21,189 nucleotides of DNA, taken from Ophiosphaerella korrae. Lineage: Eukaryota; Ascomycota; Dothideomycetes; Pleosporales; Phaeosphaeriaceae. Both the position numbers and the translations under genes were made by a program. The notes under the pieces are model-generated. The model made no database searches and was not told the DNA's origin. It saw nothing but the letters and a program-made list of their open reading frames with translations. Numbering within the stretch: the stretch's first letter is position 1; every line of letters starts with the position of its first letter. The stretch spans positions 1-21,189 of the forward strand of contig JALNQF010000583.1 in the NCBI GenBank assembly GCA_028456385.1. Direction: 5' to 3'. Positions 11,341 to 21,189 of the stretch are shown in pieces.

Positions 11341-12211
11341 TTATAATACTAACTATATATAGTATAAAGACTATAATTCTCTAAGTAGCTTAGGCTTATA
11401 TTGTTTTTAGAAGTAAAAGAAGTATTTAGGTACTCTTTTAGAATTCTCTTTATAAGTATATATAGATTTAAGCTTTAATAGTAAATTAACTTATAATATA
11501 AATATAACTTTTTCCTAGCTATAAGTTACTAATAAAGTTTAAAAAAAAACGATATAGTAAAGAGCGCTTAAGTAATACTAAAGAAGTTATAGTTTATAAG
11601 AAACTTTATAGAAAAGCTTTTAAGTTTAGGTATTTTCTAGATATTATTAAGTAGAAGCTTGTCTTCTAGAGTAATATTAATACAAAAGTATTTATACTAC
11701 TTATTTATATCTATTCTATTTAGGTAGTTATTCTAATTTCTCTATAAATTTAGTATTGTATTAAATAATTAATACAAGTAAATAAAAAAGTAGTCTCTAA
11801 AGCGTAGTCTTTAGAGGATAATATAAGGTAAATTAGAGTCTTAAGTATAGCTAGTGCCTATCGATATAGTAAGATCTAGAGAAGTATTCTAGATAGCTCT
11901 TAATTCTTACTTAGTAAGAGCTATTAAGTTATTATATTTCCTAGCTCTACTATCTTGTAAGAATCTATAGCTATAGATAAACTTTATAAGAAAGTAAGAT
12001 AGTGCTATAGATATTATATAAGCCCTAGTAATATTAGTAATTATAGTAACTCGTTCTTTAGTTAAACTTACGTATTATATATTAGTATCTTATCTTCTAT
12101 ATTTAAAAGTTAGTAGTATTTATATTCTATTTAATTATAAGTAGTAAAACTTAAAAGGTGTATATTATAGTAATATTTACTATAGCTAGACCTAGATCTA
12201 TTATAACTTAA
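11341..12211. other. degraded interval with a short hairpin, no supported gene
   Basis: Stops rise in the preceding frame from 11341 (five in that line). A stop-free patch at 11401-11460 on the + strand (EVKEVFRYSF) may be the tail of ghost ORF E. Otherwise I see only the small inverted repeat at 11795-11816 and no coding frame I trust. Confidence 0.3.
11795..11816. repeat. perfect 8-bp inverted repeat (hairpin)
   Basis: CTCTAAAG, a six-base spacer CGTAGT, then CTTTAGAG. The arms pair perfectly, which is notable because RIP usually erodes arm symmetry. No run of T follows that would suggest a transcription terminator, and no gene end is adjacent. Confidence 0.6.
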
Positions 12212-13337
12212 GAGGATATATAAACAAGAGCTTAAGATATCTATTATAGTAATAGCGACTTTAATTCTAGATATATAGAGATTAGAACTAGAACCTATAC
12301 TACTAAATATAAGTATATTAGGCGTATATACTTCCTTTATAGATATCTCTATTATACTAGCTCTATAAAGACTATTAGTTAATAAAGATAATACTAGCCT
12401 ATATAGTCTTATAAAGAAAAGGCTTCTAAAATAAGTATAGTAAAGAAATACTACTAATATAAGCTTATTAAATTTAGTAATATACTTATCTAGGCTACGT
12501 TGTAATAGAAATATAAGTATAATTAAGCTACTTACTCCTAGGTTATATTACTAGGTAGACTAGGCGATAATTTTAAAAGACTTACCTATACTTATCCTAA
12601 GTACTAGATTAAAGTTATTGTATATAGAGTATAGTAGGTTTCTAGACTTATTAAGAGTATATAAAGCTTAAAGTATAAATACTCTATAAATTCTACTCCT
12701 ATTAAGAACAAGTAAGTAACTTCTTACTATTAGTAGCTTTATATTAACCTAAAGGCTCCTATACCTCTAATAGAGTATATATTTAGAGATATAATATAAG
12801 TATTCTATTTTATTTCTTTTATTTCTAAAAATATAGGTATAAATATTGTAAAAGAGATATCTATAGAGTAAACTATACTTAGGCTTATAGTAAAGGTAGT
12901 AGAAGTATATTTAAAAGCTTTATATTACTTCCTAGTTAATTTAAGTATTTTTAAGAGTTTTCTAATATAGTTAAGCTACTAAAAGTGTACCTAACTTAAG
13001 TTTAAGGTACGTGTAATAAAATAACGTCTCTAATTGCCTACAATAGTCTATAAGTAAAAACCTATACTTAGAACTATAGCTAGAGAATACTTAATAATAG
13101 TACTTATAGTATATAGAACTAAATACGTCTTATAGTTTAAAATCTACTCTATATAGTTAGTACTAAGTAACTAAAGTATAAAGAAGACTAATAGTATATT
13201 CTTAGTAGAAGACTATCTAATATAAGCGTAGATACTATATATTATAAAACTTACTCCTTTCTTACCTATTATTTTATACAAATCTTTAAAAAGGTTTATA
13301 TATAGTATTTAAAATAATTATCTACTTAATTTATTTA
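12212..13337 (+). pseudogene. ghost ORF G1, first part of a long + strand locus
   Basis: A + frame starting at 12212 runs about 375 codons with roughly 9% stops, all TAA/TAG. After two early stops it is clean from about 12236 to 12375, reading YIEIRTRTYTTKYKYIRRIY near 12263-12322. Further clean pieces are LLGRLGDNFKRLTYTYPKY (12551-12606) and VEVYLKALYYFLVNLSIFKS (12899-12957). The composition (Arg, Lys, Tyr, Thr) supports the + strand. Near 13337 the register ends and another, one base on, becomes the open one, so G1 and the following frame are probably pieces of one gene joined by an intron or split by a one-base indel. No known domain recognised. Confidence 0.35.
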
Positions 13338-15110
13338 GTGTATAGCCTTAATAAAATTAAAGTCTAAAGTTTTATATACTAATATATACTATAGAGTAGA
13401 ATTAAATAAGTAGCTAAAATATATAGTAGAAAAGAGTATTCTATATAATACTTTCTTTTTTTATATAGTCTCTAGGTTTTAAAAGATAGATATTTTAAGG
13501 TTATAGTATTTATAGAGTTTTATTTACTTACTACCTAATAATATTAATTTTACTTATTAGACTTGTCTAAAGAGAAATAACTAATTTTTAGCTAAATATC
13601 TCTCTTTAGAAACTAGTATTAGTTAGAGTTTCTAGTGTTGTATAGTCCTTCTTTTATCTACCTACTTAAAGAAAAAATTAATCCTATTATCGTAGCTAGG
13701 AAAATCGTCTAGAAATAAGTAAATAAAGTCTATAAATAAGAGTAAAAGTTTACTTATAACTATATCTATAATAAACTATATATACTCTATAGAAGAGTTT
13801 ACTAGTAACTATTCTAATCTATAGTAGCTTTAGCTAAAATAGTTACGTAGTAGCTAATATTTATTATATAGCTTTAGAGTATTAAAGCTTACTATAAGAA
13901 TAAGATAGATACTATTAATAGTTAAGTTATCTAGATATAGCTATACTAGTCTACGTAATTCTATATAGCTTATATTTAGGAATATAGCTCTCTATATAGT
14001 ATCTTTTCTACCTCTTCCTAAGAAGGCTATAGTTAATAGGTACTAATAGTTAGAATCTCTAAAAGTTATAATAATCTCTTTAAAACTTTTTCTATATAAT
14101 AAAAACTAATTATCCTTGCTTTTAAAAACGTAGAGCTAGTCTAAGCTTCTATTTAATACTATATAGTTTAGGTACTACTTATATAGTTAGATAGTTATAT
14201 ATACTTATATATATAAGTATAATTATACCTAAGTAGAATCTAGAAGACTCTTGTATACCTTTATAGATATAAGACAAACGTTAGATTTCTTTTAATAGTA
14301 GAAACTTAATCTATAATAGAAAAAGATAAATACACTAGATATTATATCTCTAACTTATAATATAACTTACCTACATTAATTAATTACTTAGACTATAAGT
14401 AAATCCTAGTATAAGTAGATATTAATAGCGAAGTCTCTTACAAAATTAGATCTCTTCCTAAACTCTTACTTCTATTATTTCTTAAGCTATTATATTTCTA
14501 TAGAATATTTAGGTTAGAAACTACTAAAAGATAAGATATAAGTAGGCTAAATAAGTAGTAGACTATTAATTTCTTTTATATTAGTAAGTATAGGTTTATA
14601 GTATTAGAGTAGCTAAATACTAACTTAAATATAGCGACGCTAGTAGCTACTCTAAGAAGTATTTAGTAGTATTACAAGAGGTATTTACTACTTAGTAACA
14701 GGGAAATATACTTATATATCTATTATTACAAGTATAATAAGGACGAAGAAAAGGCTTTAAGATAGTAGGTATTATTAAACTATTTTAAAGTAAAGAATTT
14801 AAATTAAATACTATAAAACCTATAGCTTTATAACCTCCTTAATTATATAAAACCTTACTACTTATTATAAGATAGCTTTTAGCTTAGATTATTTCTAAGA
14901 ATTTTAAGTTAGAGGTGTAGATAGGTATATATATTAGAGATAGATTACTTTACTTAAAAATATTAAAATACTCTAGGAAATTAAGTATTATCTCTAATAA
15001 ATAGGTTATATATAGTTACAAATTATATTTAGAGTAGAAACTAGGTATAATAAGTATACTATTTAAAAACTTTAAGGGCTTATACTAAAGTAAAGTACTC
15101 GCGATTATTT
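13338..15110 (+). pseudogene. ghost ORF G2, long + strand frame
   Basis: From GTG at 13338 one register continues for about 590 codons. It is best at 14221-14760, where about 180 codons carry about 11 stops and two 60-base lines (14461-14520 and 14701-14760) have none. Clear pieces are KEKINPIIVARKIV (about 13668-13712), VDINSEVSYKIRSLPKLLLL (14418-14477) and YNKDEEKALR (14730-14760). The charged composition supports the + strand. Stops increase after 15000. The same register is also the open one from 15700 onward, so G2 and G3 may belong to one very large gene. I see no reverse-transcriptase or integrase motif. Confidence 0.38.
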
Positions 15111-15699
15111 TATAGTTAAGACCTTATTTACTTCTAACTATATATTTCCTTAAGTAAGTAATCCTAATATAAGGGCGTAGATTCTTAAGATAATACTTAC
15201 ACTTAATAGTATTATTCTTAGTTTTAAGACTTTTTTTAACTATATAAAGATACTAGAACTAATTATACTTTAAATAAGAGTTCTATTCTCTTATAGTAAA
15301 CTATTTCTAATAAGAGATATATATAGTTAGGTTTAAATATACTATCTATCTATTAGAGATATATTAATCTAAAAATATTATAAAATAACTAAAGAAAATA
15401 TAAATAAGTATTTAATATAAAAAAATAAGTTTAAAAAAAAGCTATTATAATAAGTAACTCTAATATATACTTATACTAGTAGCTTTATCTATTCTTACTA
15501 CGCTAGGGTCTAGGATTATAGAAGCTTCTAAATAAGCTAATTAATAAGCTATAATTAATAGATTATTTTAAAGTACTAATTTAGCTTAGCTAACTTACAA
15601 ACTAACTAGGCTTTAAGTCTAATAAGATCTTAAAGCTAAGTTAGTAAAATCCTAACCTATATAAGATTTATATCTATATACGTTAAAAGTAGCTAAGTA
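15111..15699 (+). other. linker with higher stop density between G2 and G3
   Basis: The register shared by the two flanking frames continues here, but with about 2-6 stops per 20 codons, so coding is not supported on sequence alone. It could be an intergenic spacer, an intron-bearing part, or simply a more heavily mutated stretch of the same gene. No repeats seen. Confidence 0.25.
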
Positions 15700-17330
15700 C
15701 TATATACTTTATATCTCTAGAGAAGTTCGAAGTAGAAGCTACTACTTACTAAAAAAGGCTAAAGATATTTAAGATTTAACTAACTCCTCCTAAACCTTTA
15801 ATAATAATAGATAGTAATACTTTAAATTGTATACTTAGGACTTATTTACAACTTTTTCTTCTTACTATCTAGAGTACTCTTAAATAAAGTACTAGGAACG
15901 CCTTAATAGATTATAAAATACTTATATTAATCTTAACCTACTTTTTTAATAGCTTTAAACTACAATTAATAGTTATACCTAATATAGAAACTTAAGCTAG
16001 ACTATCTATAGTTAAACTATAGGCTAAGCTATTAATAGTACTCTTTCTTTCTAAACCTAATTTAAATAAGATTTTAGCATTACTTCTTATCTATATTCTT
16101 CTTTTAACTAATACTCTTCTTAAAAATTAAGTAAAAGTATAAGTATAGCTAGTATTATCTATATATAATACTCCTACTAGTCCTACTTAAACTAAAACTA
16201 AGTAGTAGGATTTCGATATAGAAGTTATAGATAATCGCCCTATTAGGAAGCTTAAAGATACTATTATCTTCTAGTATTTACTTCTTAAAAAAACTAATAA
16301 GCTTATATAAAGAGCTCTCTATAAATTAAATTAGTTTAATATAGATATTACTATAAAAGAGCTTACTAAAGATAGTAAATTTCTTTAGTTTATAGTAATT
16401 AATAAATATAATAAAATAGGCGCTATATCTTAGAATAATTTGTTAAATAAGTAGAAAAAGTCTAAGAAGCTTAATAATATTTTCTATATATATAAAGATA
16501 AGCTTATTTAAGTTAAGCTAAGAAAATTAATTAAAGGAATATTTCTTATAAAGTAATTTATATATTTAACTTCTATTAAAATATTATTATTTACGCTTAA
16601 ACTTAGTCTATAAATAATTAATTAGTTCTAAGAAAGAAACTAAGCTAATATATAACTCCTTATATTATAGCTTCTTTTTAGTTCTTTAGTTATATTAGTT
16701 CTAGATTAGCCTAGGTAATAGTCTTAACTTACTAAAGTAAGCGCGTAGTATAGTTAAGTAAAGGTTATATAAAGTAAGTTAGTAATATAGCCTTACTATT
16801 AAATAACTTAAGATAAAAAAAATATATAAAAAGCTACTCCTACAAAATAAACCTAAATGTAGTTATTTTTTTAAGTTACTATTATCTATTATTATTTACT
16901 ATAAGATATTAGCCTTAAAAAGATTAAAATACGTATATATTACTTACTATAACTAAAAAGTAAAGGTATTAAAGCGCATTATATTATATTATAGTTTTTC
17001 TCCTAATTAGTATAGTATAATAGAAACTTTCTATATAATAGGTACTCTAATAGTAATAAAAAATATACCTACCTAGAGAGTATAAAGCTAATAATTAAGT
17101 AATATTTACTTATTAAAGGAAAGAAATTAGGACTAACTACTCTAGATATATAAGGTATCTTAAGGCGTAGATTAAGATACTAAAAGAAATACTATTCTAG
17201 AATAGTATTAATTATCTTTTATTAGTACTTACTAAGAGTTATTAGTCTTCTATATTAGTAACTAAGTAATAAGCTAGATTTATACTACTAGGAGTAATAG
17301 TAACTTACTCTACTATCTTATATTATTATA
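15700..17330 (+). pseudogene. ghost ORF G3, best-supported long + strand frame
   Basis: In the register of base 15726 I count 21 stops in 300 codons over 15721-16620 (7%), whereas the two other + frames carry 4-6 stops per 20 codons in the lines compared, apart from one clean line in a neighbouring frame. Ordered pieces include EKFEVEATTYQKRLKIFK (15717-15770), LTPPKPLIIDSNTLNCILRT (15777-15836), YNTPTSPTQTKTK (16161-16199), DFDIEVIDNRPIRKLKDTII (16209-16268) and LIKGIFLIKQFIYL (about 16530-16571). The frame stays readable to about 17300 (LGLTTLDIQGILRRRLRYQK near 17130-17189). Length would be over 500 residues. The alternation of charged and hydrophobic segments looks like a normal globular protein. 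Not recognised. Confidence 0.4.
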
Positions 17331-17340
17331 TAGACCTAAA

Positions 17341-17940
17341 TATACTATTTAACACTTCTTATACCTATAACCCTATAACTCTTAGCCTATATAGTCTACC
17401 TATAAGGCTATTTAGACTCTTATACCTAGGTTAATTTTAGGAGCTTATAGCTAAATATATAGAAAGTACTAATCTAATTAATCTATTAAATTTACTCTAT
17501 AAAGAAAACTACTAATAACTTTAAATAGTTTAAAAAGAGCTAATAGATATATTATTATTAGAATTAAGGTTATTATTAATATTATCTCTAATAAGTATAC
17601 TATACGCTTCTATATCTTTAAAATCTATATAGTTAGAGCCTTCTACTTTATTACTTATCTAGAAGTATTATAGTCTATTATATAGCTCTTATTCTTATAG
17701 ACCTTTTTTATTATAGTATATAGTATTCTAAAGATATACTTTAACTTTATCTATAGTAGAAGTAATTAACCCCTTTATATTAATAAAGCCTTTTTTTATT
17801 ACAAGTTATAACTTAACTTCTTTTAGGCTAGAGTAGTCCTTTATAACCTATATAGTAAGATTATACTATTCTTATATTATATAATTATTTATAGAGCTTA
17901 AGATTATAGATACTACTCTTATATAATATATTATATTGTT
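17341..17940 (+). pseudogene. ghost ORF H, Leu-rich helical protein fragment
   Basis: A + frame with 13 stops in 200 codons (6.5%), two 60-base lines free of stops, and a register different from the preceding ghost ORF. Pieces are PITLSLYSLPIRLFRLLYLG (17369-17430), ELIAKYIESTNLINLLNLLY (17443-17502) and VEVINPFILIKPFFITSYNL (17756-17815). The spacing of charged residues in a Leu-rich background suggests helices. I considered a PiggyBac-like N-terminus because of the ELIAKY segment, but the following sequence does not support it. After 17940 stops become frequent (five in 17941-18000), so the C-terminus is lost or lies in another register. Confidence 0.35.
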
Positions 17941-18847
17941 TAGGCTTAAATATACTTTAAGTTATTAGTAATAGTAGATACCTATCTAGGTTAAGACTTA
18001 TACCTAGTATAATTATATATTTATTTCTAGGACCTATTAAGTCTAATTTAAAAGGTAAAGTTTTATAGTAAAGTAGATAGAAAGAGAATATATTCTTAAG
18101 AAGTTATTAGAACTTTTTATAGTTTAATATCTTTACTATTTTTAAAAGTTTAAGTAGCTTACTTAATACTATCTTTTTTAGCTTTAGTATAAATATAACA
18201 AAGATATACTAAATTATACTATATAATAGTAATATATTAGAGACCTTATAGTATTAGATTATATCTACTACTTTTATAAGTATTTCTATAAATATATTTT
18301 TACTTAGTATAAAGATATTATAAGCTAACTAGTAAATAAAGTAGACTATTTTAGAATCTTTATATAGAAGCTTAATTAAGCTTAGTAGTAAGCTTCTTTT
18401 AGGTCTAAAAAGTTATTAGAAATAATAGGATAGCTCTAATATTTTAGAGGAAGATACACGTAAGATAGAGTACTAAATAAGAATCTAGGTATCTTATTAT
18501 AGATCTACTACTATAAGTAACTTAATTAACTTAAATTAATCTATTATAGTTACTAGAAAACTCTACGTCTAGGTAATATAATAATCTAAGATATTTAAGA
18601 GCTTTAATATAATAAAAGTATATAGTAAATTAGATACTTACTTTATAGTATTTTATAGATAGCTCCTTTTAAAAAAGCCTAAGAAAGTTAAGAATCTTAG
18701 TCTTTACTATCTCTACGCTAAGTATTCCTATCTAGCTTATTAGATATATTCTAAGAGCTAGCTTCTAATAATTAAGATAATATTATTATTGTTATATAGG
18801 TAGCTTAGCCTAAGAGTAACTAGTACTTATTTAATAAGCGCTTAGTA
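17941..18847. other. degraded interval before the inverted repeat
   Basis: The frame of ghost ORF H continues weakly to about 18240. From 18421 another + register gives short readable pieces (LRKLRILVFTISTLSIPI near 18682-18735) but with about 15% stops, no better than background. I do not call a gene. No tandem repeat seen. Confidence 0.3.
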
Positions 18848-19000
18848 CCTAGGATATTATATATACTGCGCCTAGCCCTATATATACTTATAAGGGTAGA
18901 TCTTCTCCTATAATATATTACTCTAATTAGCTAATTAGTTATATTTAAATAAGGATCTACCCTAAAGTAAGTATATATATAAGTGTATATAGTTCCTAGG
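18848..19000. repeat. imperfect inverted repeat, about 150 bp
   Basis: The outer arms start and end with CCTAGG (18848-18853 and 18995-19000). Each outer arm of about 20 bases is followed inward by a second matching block of about 25 bases that ends at GGGTAGATC on the left (18894-18902) and starts at GATCTACCC on the right (18954-18962). The left arm has about 11 extra bases, GCGCCTAGCCC (18868-18878), which are also the most G+C-rich spot in the neighbourhood. The central spacer is about 50 bases. It could be the remnant of a small terminal-inverted-repeat element, or a palindromic terminus or recombination site of a larger element. No flanking target duplication is recognisable. Confidence 0.6.
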
Positions 19001-19002
19001 TT

Positions 19003-19046
19003 CTATATATATATATTTAAATTATATATATATATAGTATAATATA
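19003..19046. repeat. AT-dinucleotide tract
   Basis: Two runs of alternating T and A flank a TTTAAATT centre, making a near-palindrome directly next to the 18848-19000 inverted repeat. It may be a simple-sequence remnant or a continuation of the palindromic structure. Confidence 0.7.
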
Positions 19047-19661
19047 AATAATAGGATTAACGTTATATATAAGAAGTTACTTTTTTAGTTAATTTTATAT
19101 ACTAGATACGTTATTATTAGCTTTATAGTAGTATTATTCTACTCTTACTTAGAAGAGAGCTAAGTAAGATAAGAGACTTATCTCTTAGTACTATACGATT
19201 TTACTTTACGCTATACGCTATTTATACTAATTAATAACTTATACTAATAATATAATATTCGTGCTACTATAATTATAGGGTTTTAATACTATACTTTCTT
19301 TAGGATAGTATAATATTATATTACGTCTTATTTAGTATAATCTTACTAGATAGGCTTATAGTAGCTATATTATTAGTAATATATATCTTACCTAACTCTT
19401 CTTAGATCTAAAATATATTATTAGAGCTTACTCCTAAGCTATTATAGAGAAGTCTAACTACTAAGATCTTTTTAAGAGTACTATCTTTAAACAAGCTATT
19501 ATATACTATATTCCTAGCCCTAGAATACTAGAGAGAAGTAGGTATAAATTCTAGTAGAGAGTTAAAAGCTTTATAAAGTATATAATAGTATACTATAGTT
19601 AAAGTAGTTATAATAACTATAAAGTAAGCCTATTTAATATATTTTAGCTACTTTTATAAGT
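19047..19661. other. intergenic-looking degraded stretch
   Basis: No frame stands out. A small stem (AGATAAG, loop AGA, CTTATCT) occurs near 19168-19184. Otherwise I see nothing specific. Confidence 0.35.
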
Positions 19662-20460
19662 CTCTTACTAGTAGAAATAAAATAATAAAACTTATTTCTA
19701 TAATATAAATACTTATTAAAAGGTGTTTTAGAGCTTTAGAGTAGAAATTACCTCTATTATCTTGCTTAGTAAGAATAATAGTTAATTCTAAATATATAAA
19801 CTAAAAGAGTATAAATATAAGTACTTAGATAAGAATAATAATTAGCAAAATAATTACGTAGAGGAAACCTACTTCTTTTTTAGCTAATTAGAAATAATTA
19901 AATCTTATTCTATTACTATATACTAATATAAGAGAGATTAGTATAGATAGGTATAAAGTTTCTCTATTAAATATCCTCTATAAGATCTCTTTCTAATATT
20001 TAAGTTACTATCTTATCTAATAATAGCTTTAAAAAGAGCTTCCTAACTAGGTAGTTAAGACGTAATAGAGAGTTAGTACTAACTAATAATAACTATAATA
20101 GTACGTATAAAAAGAAATAGTTACTTACTTTAAGGAGATTTTTTACTATTATTATAATAAGTAACCCTCTATTAAATACTTTATTTATAATTAAAGTAAG
20201 CTTAGTAGATAATAATATAACTAGAGAAAGCTAAATAAAAAGAAAGTAAAAGAAGTAGTCCTAGATTTTAAGGCTTATAGTACTTTTTAATAAGATACTC
20301 TATTTCTAAACAAGGTATTTAAGAGTAACTAAAAATACCTTAACTATTATACTTAGGATAATAGGTAGTAATATTCTCTAAAGTACACTAAGAAACTATA
20401 CTAAGAGGTTATTAATCTAATTTAACTAGCGTATAGCTTAGGTTAGATAAATAATCTAAG
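19662..20460 (+). pseudogene. ghost ORF J, weak charged + strand frame
   Basis: A + frame of about 265 codons with roughly 13% stops, high for the window, but with a strikingly polar composition once TAA/TAG are taken as Gln or Trp. Pieces are IREISIDRYKVSLLNILYKI (19931-19990), KEIVTYFKEIFYYYYNK (about 20114-20160) and KLNKKKVKEVVLDFKAYSTF (20231-20290). A Gln/Trp-rich original would by itself give many stops. The antisense reading is Leu/Phe/Ser-rich, so the + strand is preferred. Not recognised, and the true limits are unclear. Confidence 0.25.
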
Positions 20461-21189
20461 AGAGTAGTTTAGTAAAAGTAATTAGAATAGTATAAAGTAC
20501 TACTAATAGTATAATTAGTATATTTAATATTATACTATAAAGATTTTAATACTACTATAAAATATAAATATTATCTTATATAATATTATTAGTAAAAGTT
20601 AGTAGTATTCTAGGCGTTATATATCTAAGCTTATAATAAATTACTATCTAATATACTATATAAGCTACTAATAGAGTATTAAAAGTAATAAAAGCTAATA
20701 GTAGTAAAGTAAAGTTCTTTTACTCTACTTAGAGCCCTTTAATTTTTTTACTAGTTTTCTAAATTTCTCTTTAATAAAAGTAAATTATATCTATTTTCTC
20801 TACTTTAATTTACGCCTAGATATCTTTAAATTTCTAAGACTAAAGAGGAGAGTATATATTAAGCCTACTAATATCTAGCTTTATAGGCTATTTAATACTT
20901 ACTTTTAGCTTATCTTGTATATATTGTATTTTAGTAATCTCTAGTAAGTAGATAAAGTTTTCCTTTCTTTCTAGTAGCTTAGATAGAGGACTAAAGTCCT
21001 AGTTAATTAAGATAATAGATATTTTTCTAGAGAAACTATAAAATTATAATAAGAAGTTCTTTTATATTAACTACGCTAGTAGTATAAAGTTAATAAGAAT
21101 AGTTCTATATATTATATATAGTAAATTTTACTATATAGTAATATAATATATAAGTTTACTCTAGATTACTCTATAAATATATATAATAA
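20461..21189. other. degraded right end of window, no supported gene
   Basis: Stops are frequent in the preceding frame. The 20720-20830 part is pyrimidine-rich on the + strand, so any coding would be Lys/Glu-rich on the minus strand, but I could not follow a frame. The AT-isochore continues past the window edge. Confidence 0.35.

Larger units (their letters stand above)
1..21189. repeat. RIP-saturated AT-rich block (degenerate repeated DNA)
   Basis: The whole window shows the C-to-T signature of repeat-induced point mutation on both strands: CpA and TpG nearly eliminated, ApC and GpT still common, and TpA in excess over ApT. In bases 13801-13860 I count zero CpA/TpG against eight ApC/GpT. 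ATG is almost gone (seen near 2058, 2876, 5137, 5513 and 16857 on the + strand), so nothing here can be translated normally. CpG survives better than CpA (for example 137-140 and 5779-5782), which fits the CpA preference of RIP rather than ordinary decay of methylated CpG. RIP acts on duplicated DNA in the sexual cycle of filamentous ascomycetes, so the block was probably once multicopy. No boundary of the block is visible inside the window. Confidence 0.9.

Noticed and set aside
17341..17600. PiggyBac-like transposase N-terminus suggested by an ELIAKY segment
   Set aside because: The following residues do not show the conserved framework of that family, and no catalytic Asp positions can be aligned by eye.
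1..21189. A ciliate-type nuclear code in which TAA and TAG mean Gln
   Set aside because: Reading them as Gln does open frames, but the missing codons are exactly those containing CA or TG (Met, His, Cys, Trp as well as Gln), and ATG starts are nearly absent. That is a mutational signature rather than a genetic code.
1..21189. Fungal mitochondrial or plasmid DNA, because of the AT-richness
   Set aside because: No intact mitochondrial gene, tRNA or rRNA is visible, and mitochondrial DNA does not lose CpA/TpG specifically while keeping ApC/GpT.
1..21189. Long terminal repeats of a retrotransposon
   Set aside because: I could not find a pair of long direct repeats or TG...CA ends. RIP would blur them and a self-alignment is needed, so I report none.

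Overview
This window is a block of extremely AT-rich DNA (about a fifth to a quarter G+C in the lines I counted) with the mutational signature of repeat-induced point mutation (RIP). CpA and TpG are almost absent on both strands, ApC, GpT and TpA are abundant, and TAA/TAG occur in every frame. Bases 13801-13860, for example, contain no CpA or TpG but eight ApC/GpT. That pattern points to a RIP-competent filamentous ascomycete (Pezizomycotina) and to an AT-isochore made of dead repeated DNA. I see no intact gene, rRNA, tRNA, CRISPR array or telomere array. The only uninterrupted reading frame of any length (3523-3786, + strand) is an artefact of a low-complexity tract.

RIP makes point mutations and leaves length unchanged, so former genes can still be followed as 'ghost' frames. 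In these the stops are TAA or TAG (decayed CAA, CAG, CGA or TGG), TGA is practically missing, and stop density is lower than in the competing frames (about 6-10% of codons against 15-20% where I counted). Read this way, much of the window was once coding. From left to right: a Lys/Glu-tailed + strand frame (3-830); a strand-ambiguous open region (1021-2460); a - strand gene carrying an Asn-rich 9-bp repeat (about 2470-4860); a strand-ambiguous stretch (4861-5820); a charged + strand frame (5821-7970); a - strand coiled-coil frame (8401-9180); a hydrophobic + strand frame with frame changes (9541-11340); a very long + strand locus (12212-17330) with one clear frame change near 13337; a further + strand frame (17341-17940); an imperfect inverted repeat (18848-19000) followed by an AT-dinucleotide tract; and a weak + strand frame (19662-20460).

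I could not match any ghost frame to a known transposon or host family by eye. I found no convincing reverse-transcriptase, integrase, DDE-transposase, helicase or tyrosine-recombinase motif, and RIP has destroyed Met, His, Cys, Trp, Gln and many Arg codons, so absence of motifs is weak evidence. The best single interpretation is one or more large multi-gene mobile elements or duplicated accessory segments silenced by RIP, with the source family unknown. Strand assignment of several frames is uncertain, because the antisense frame of a RIP-mutated gene is often also poor in stops.
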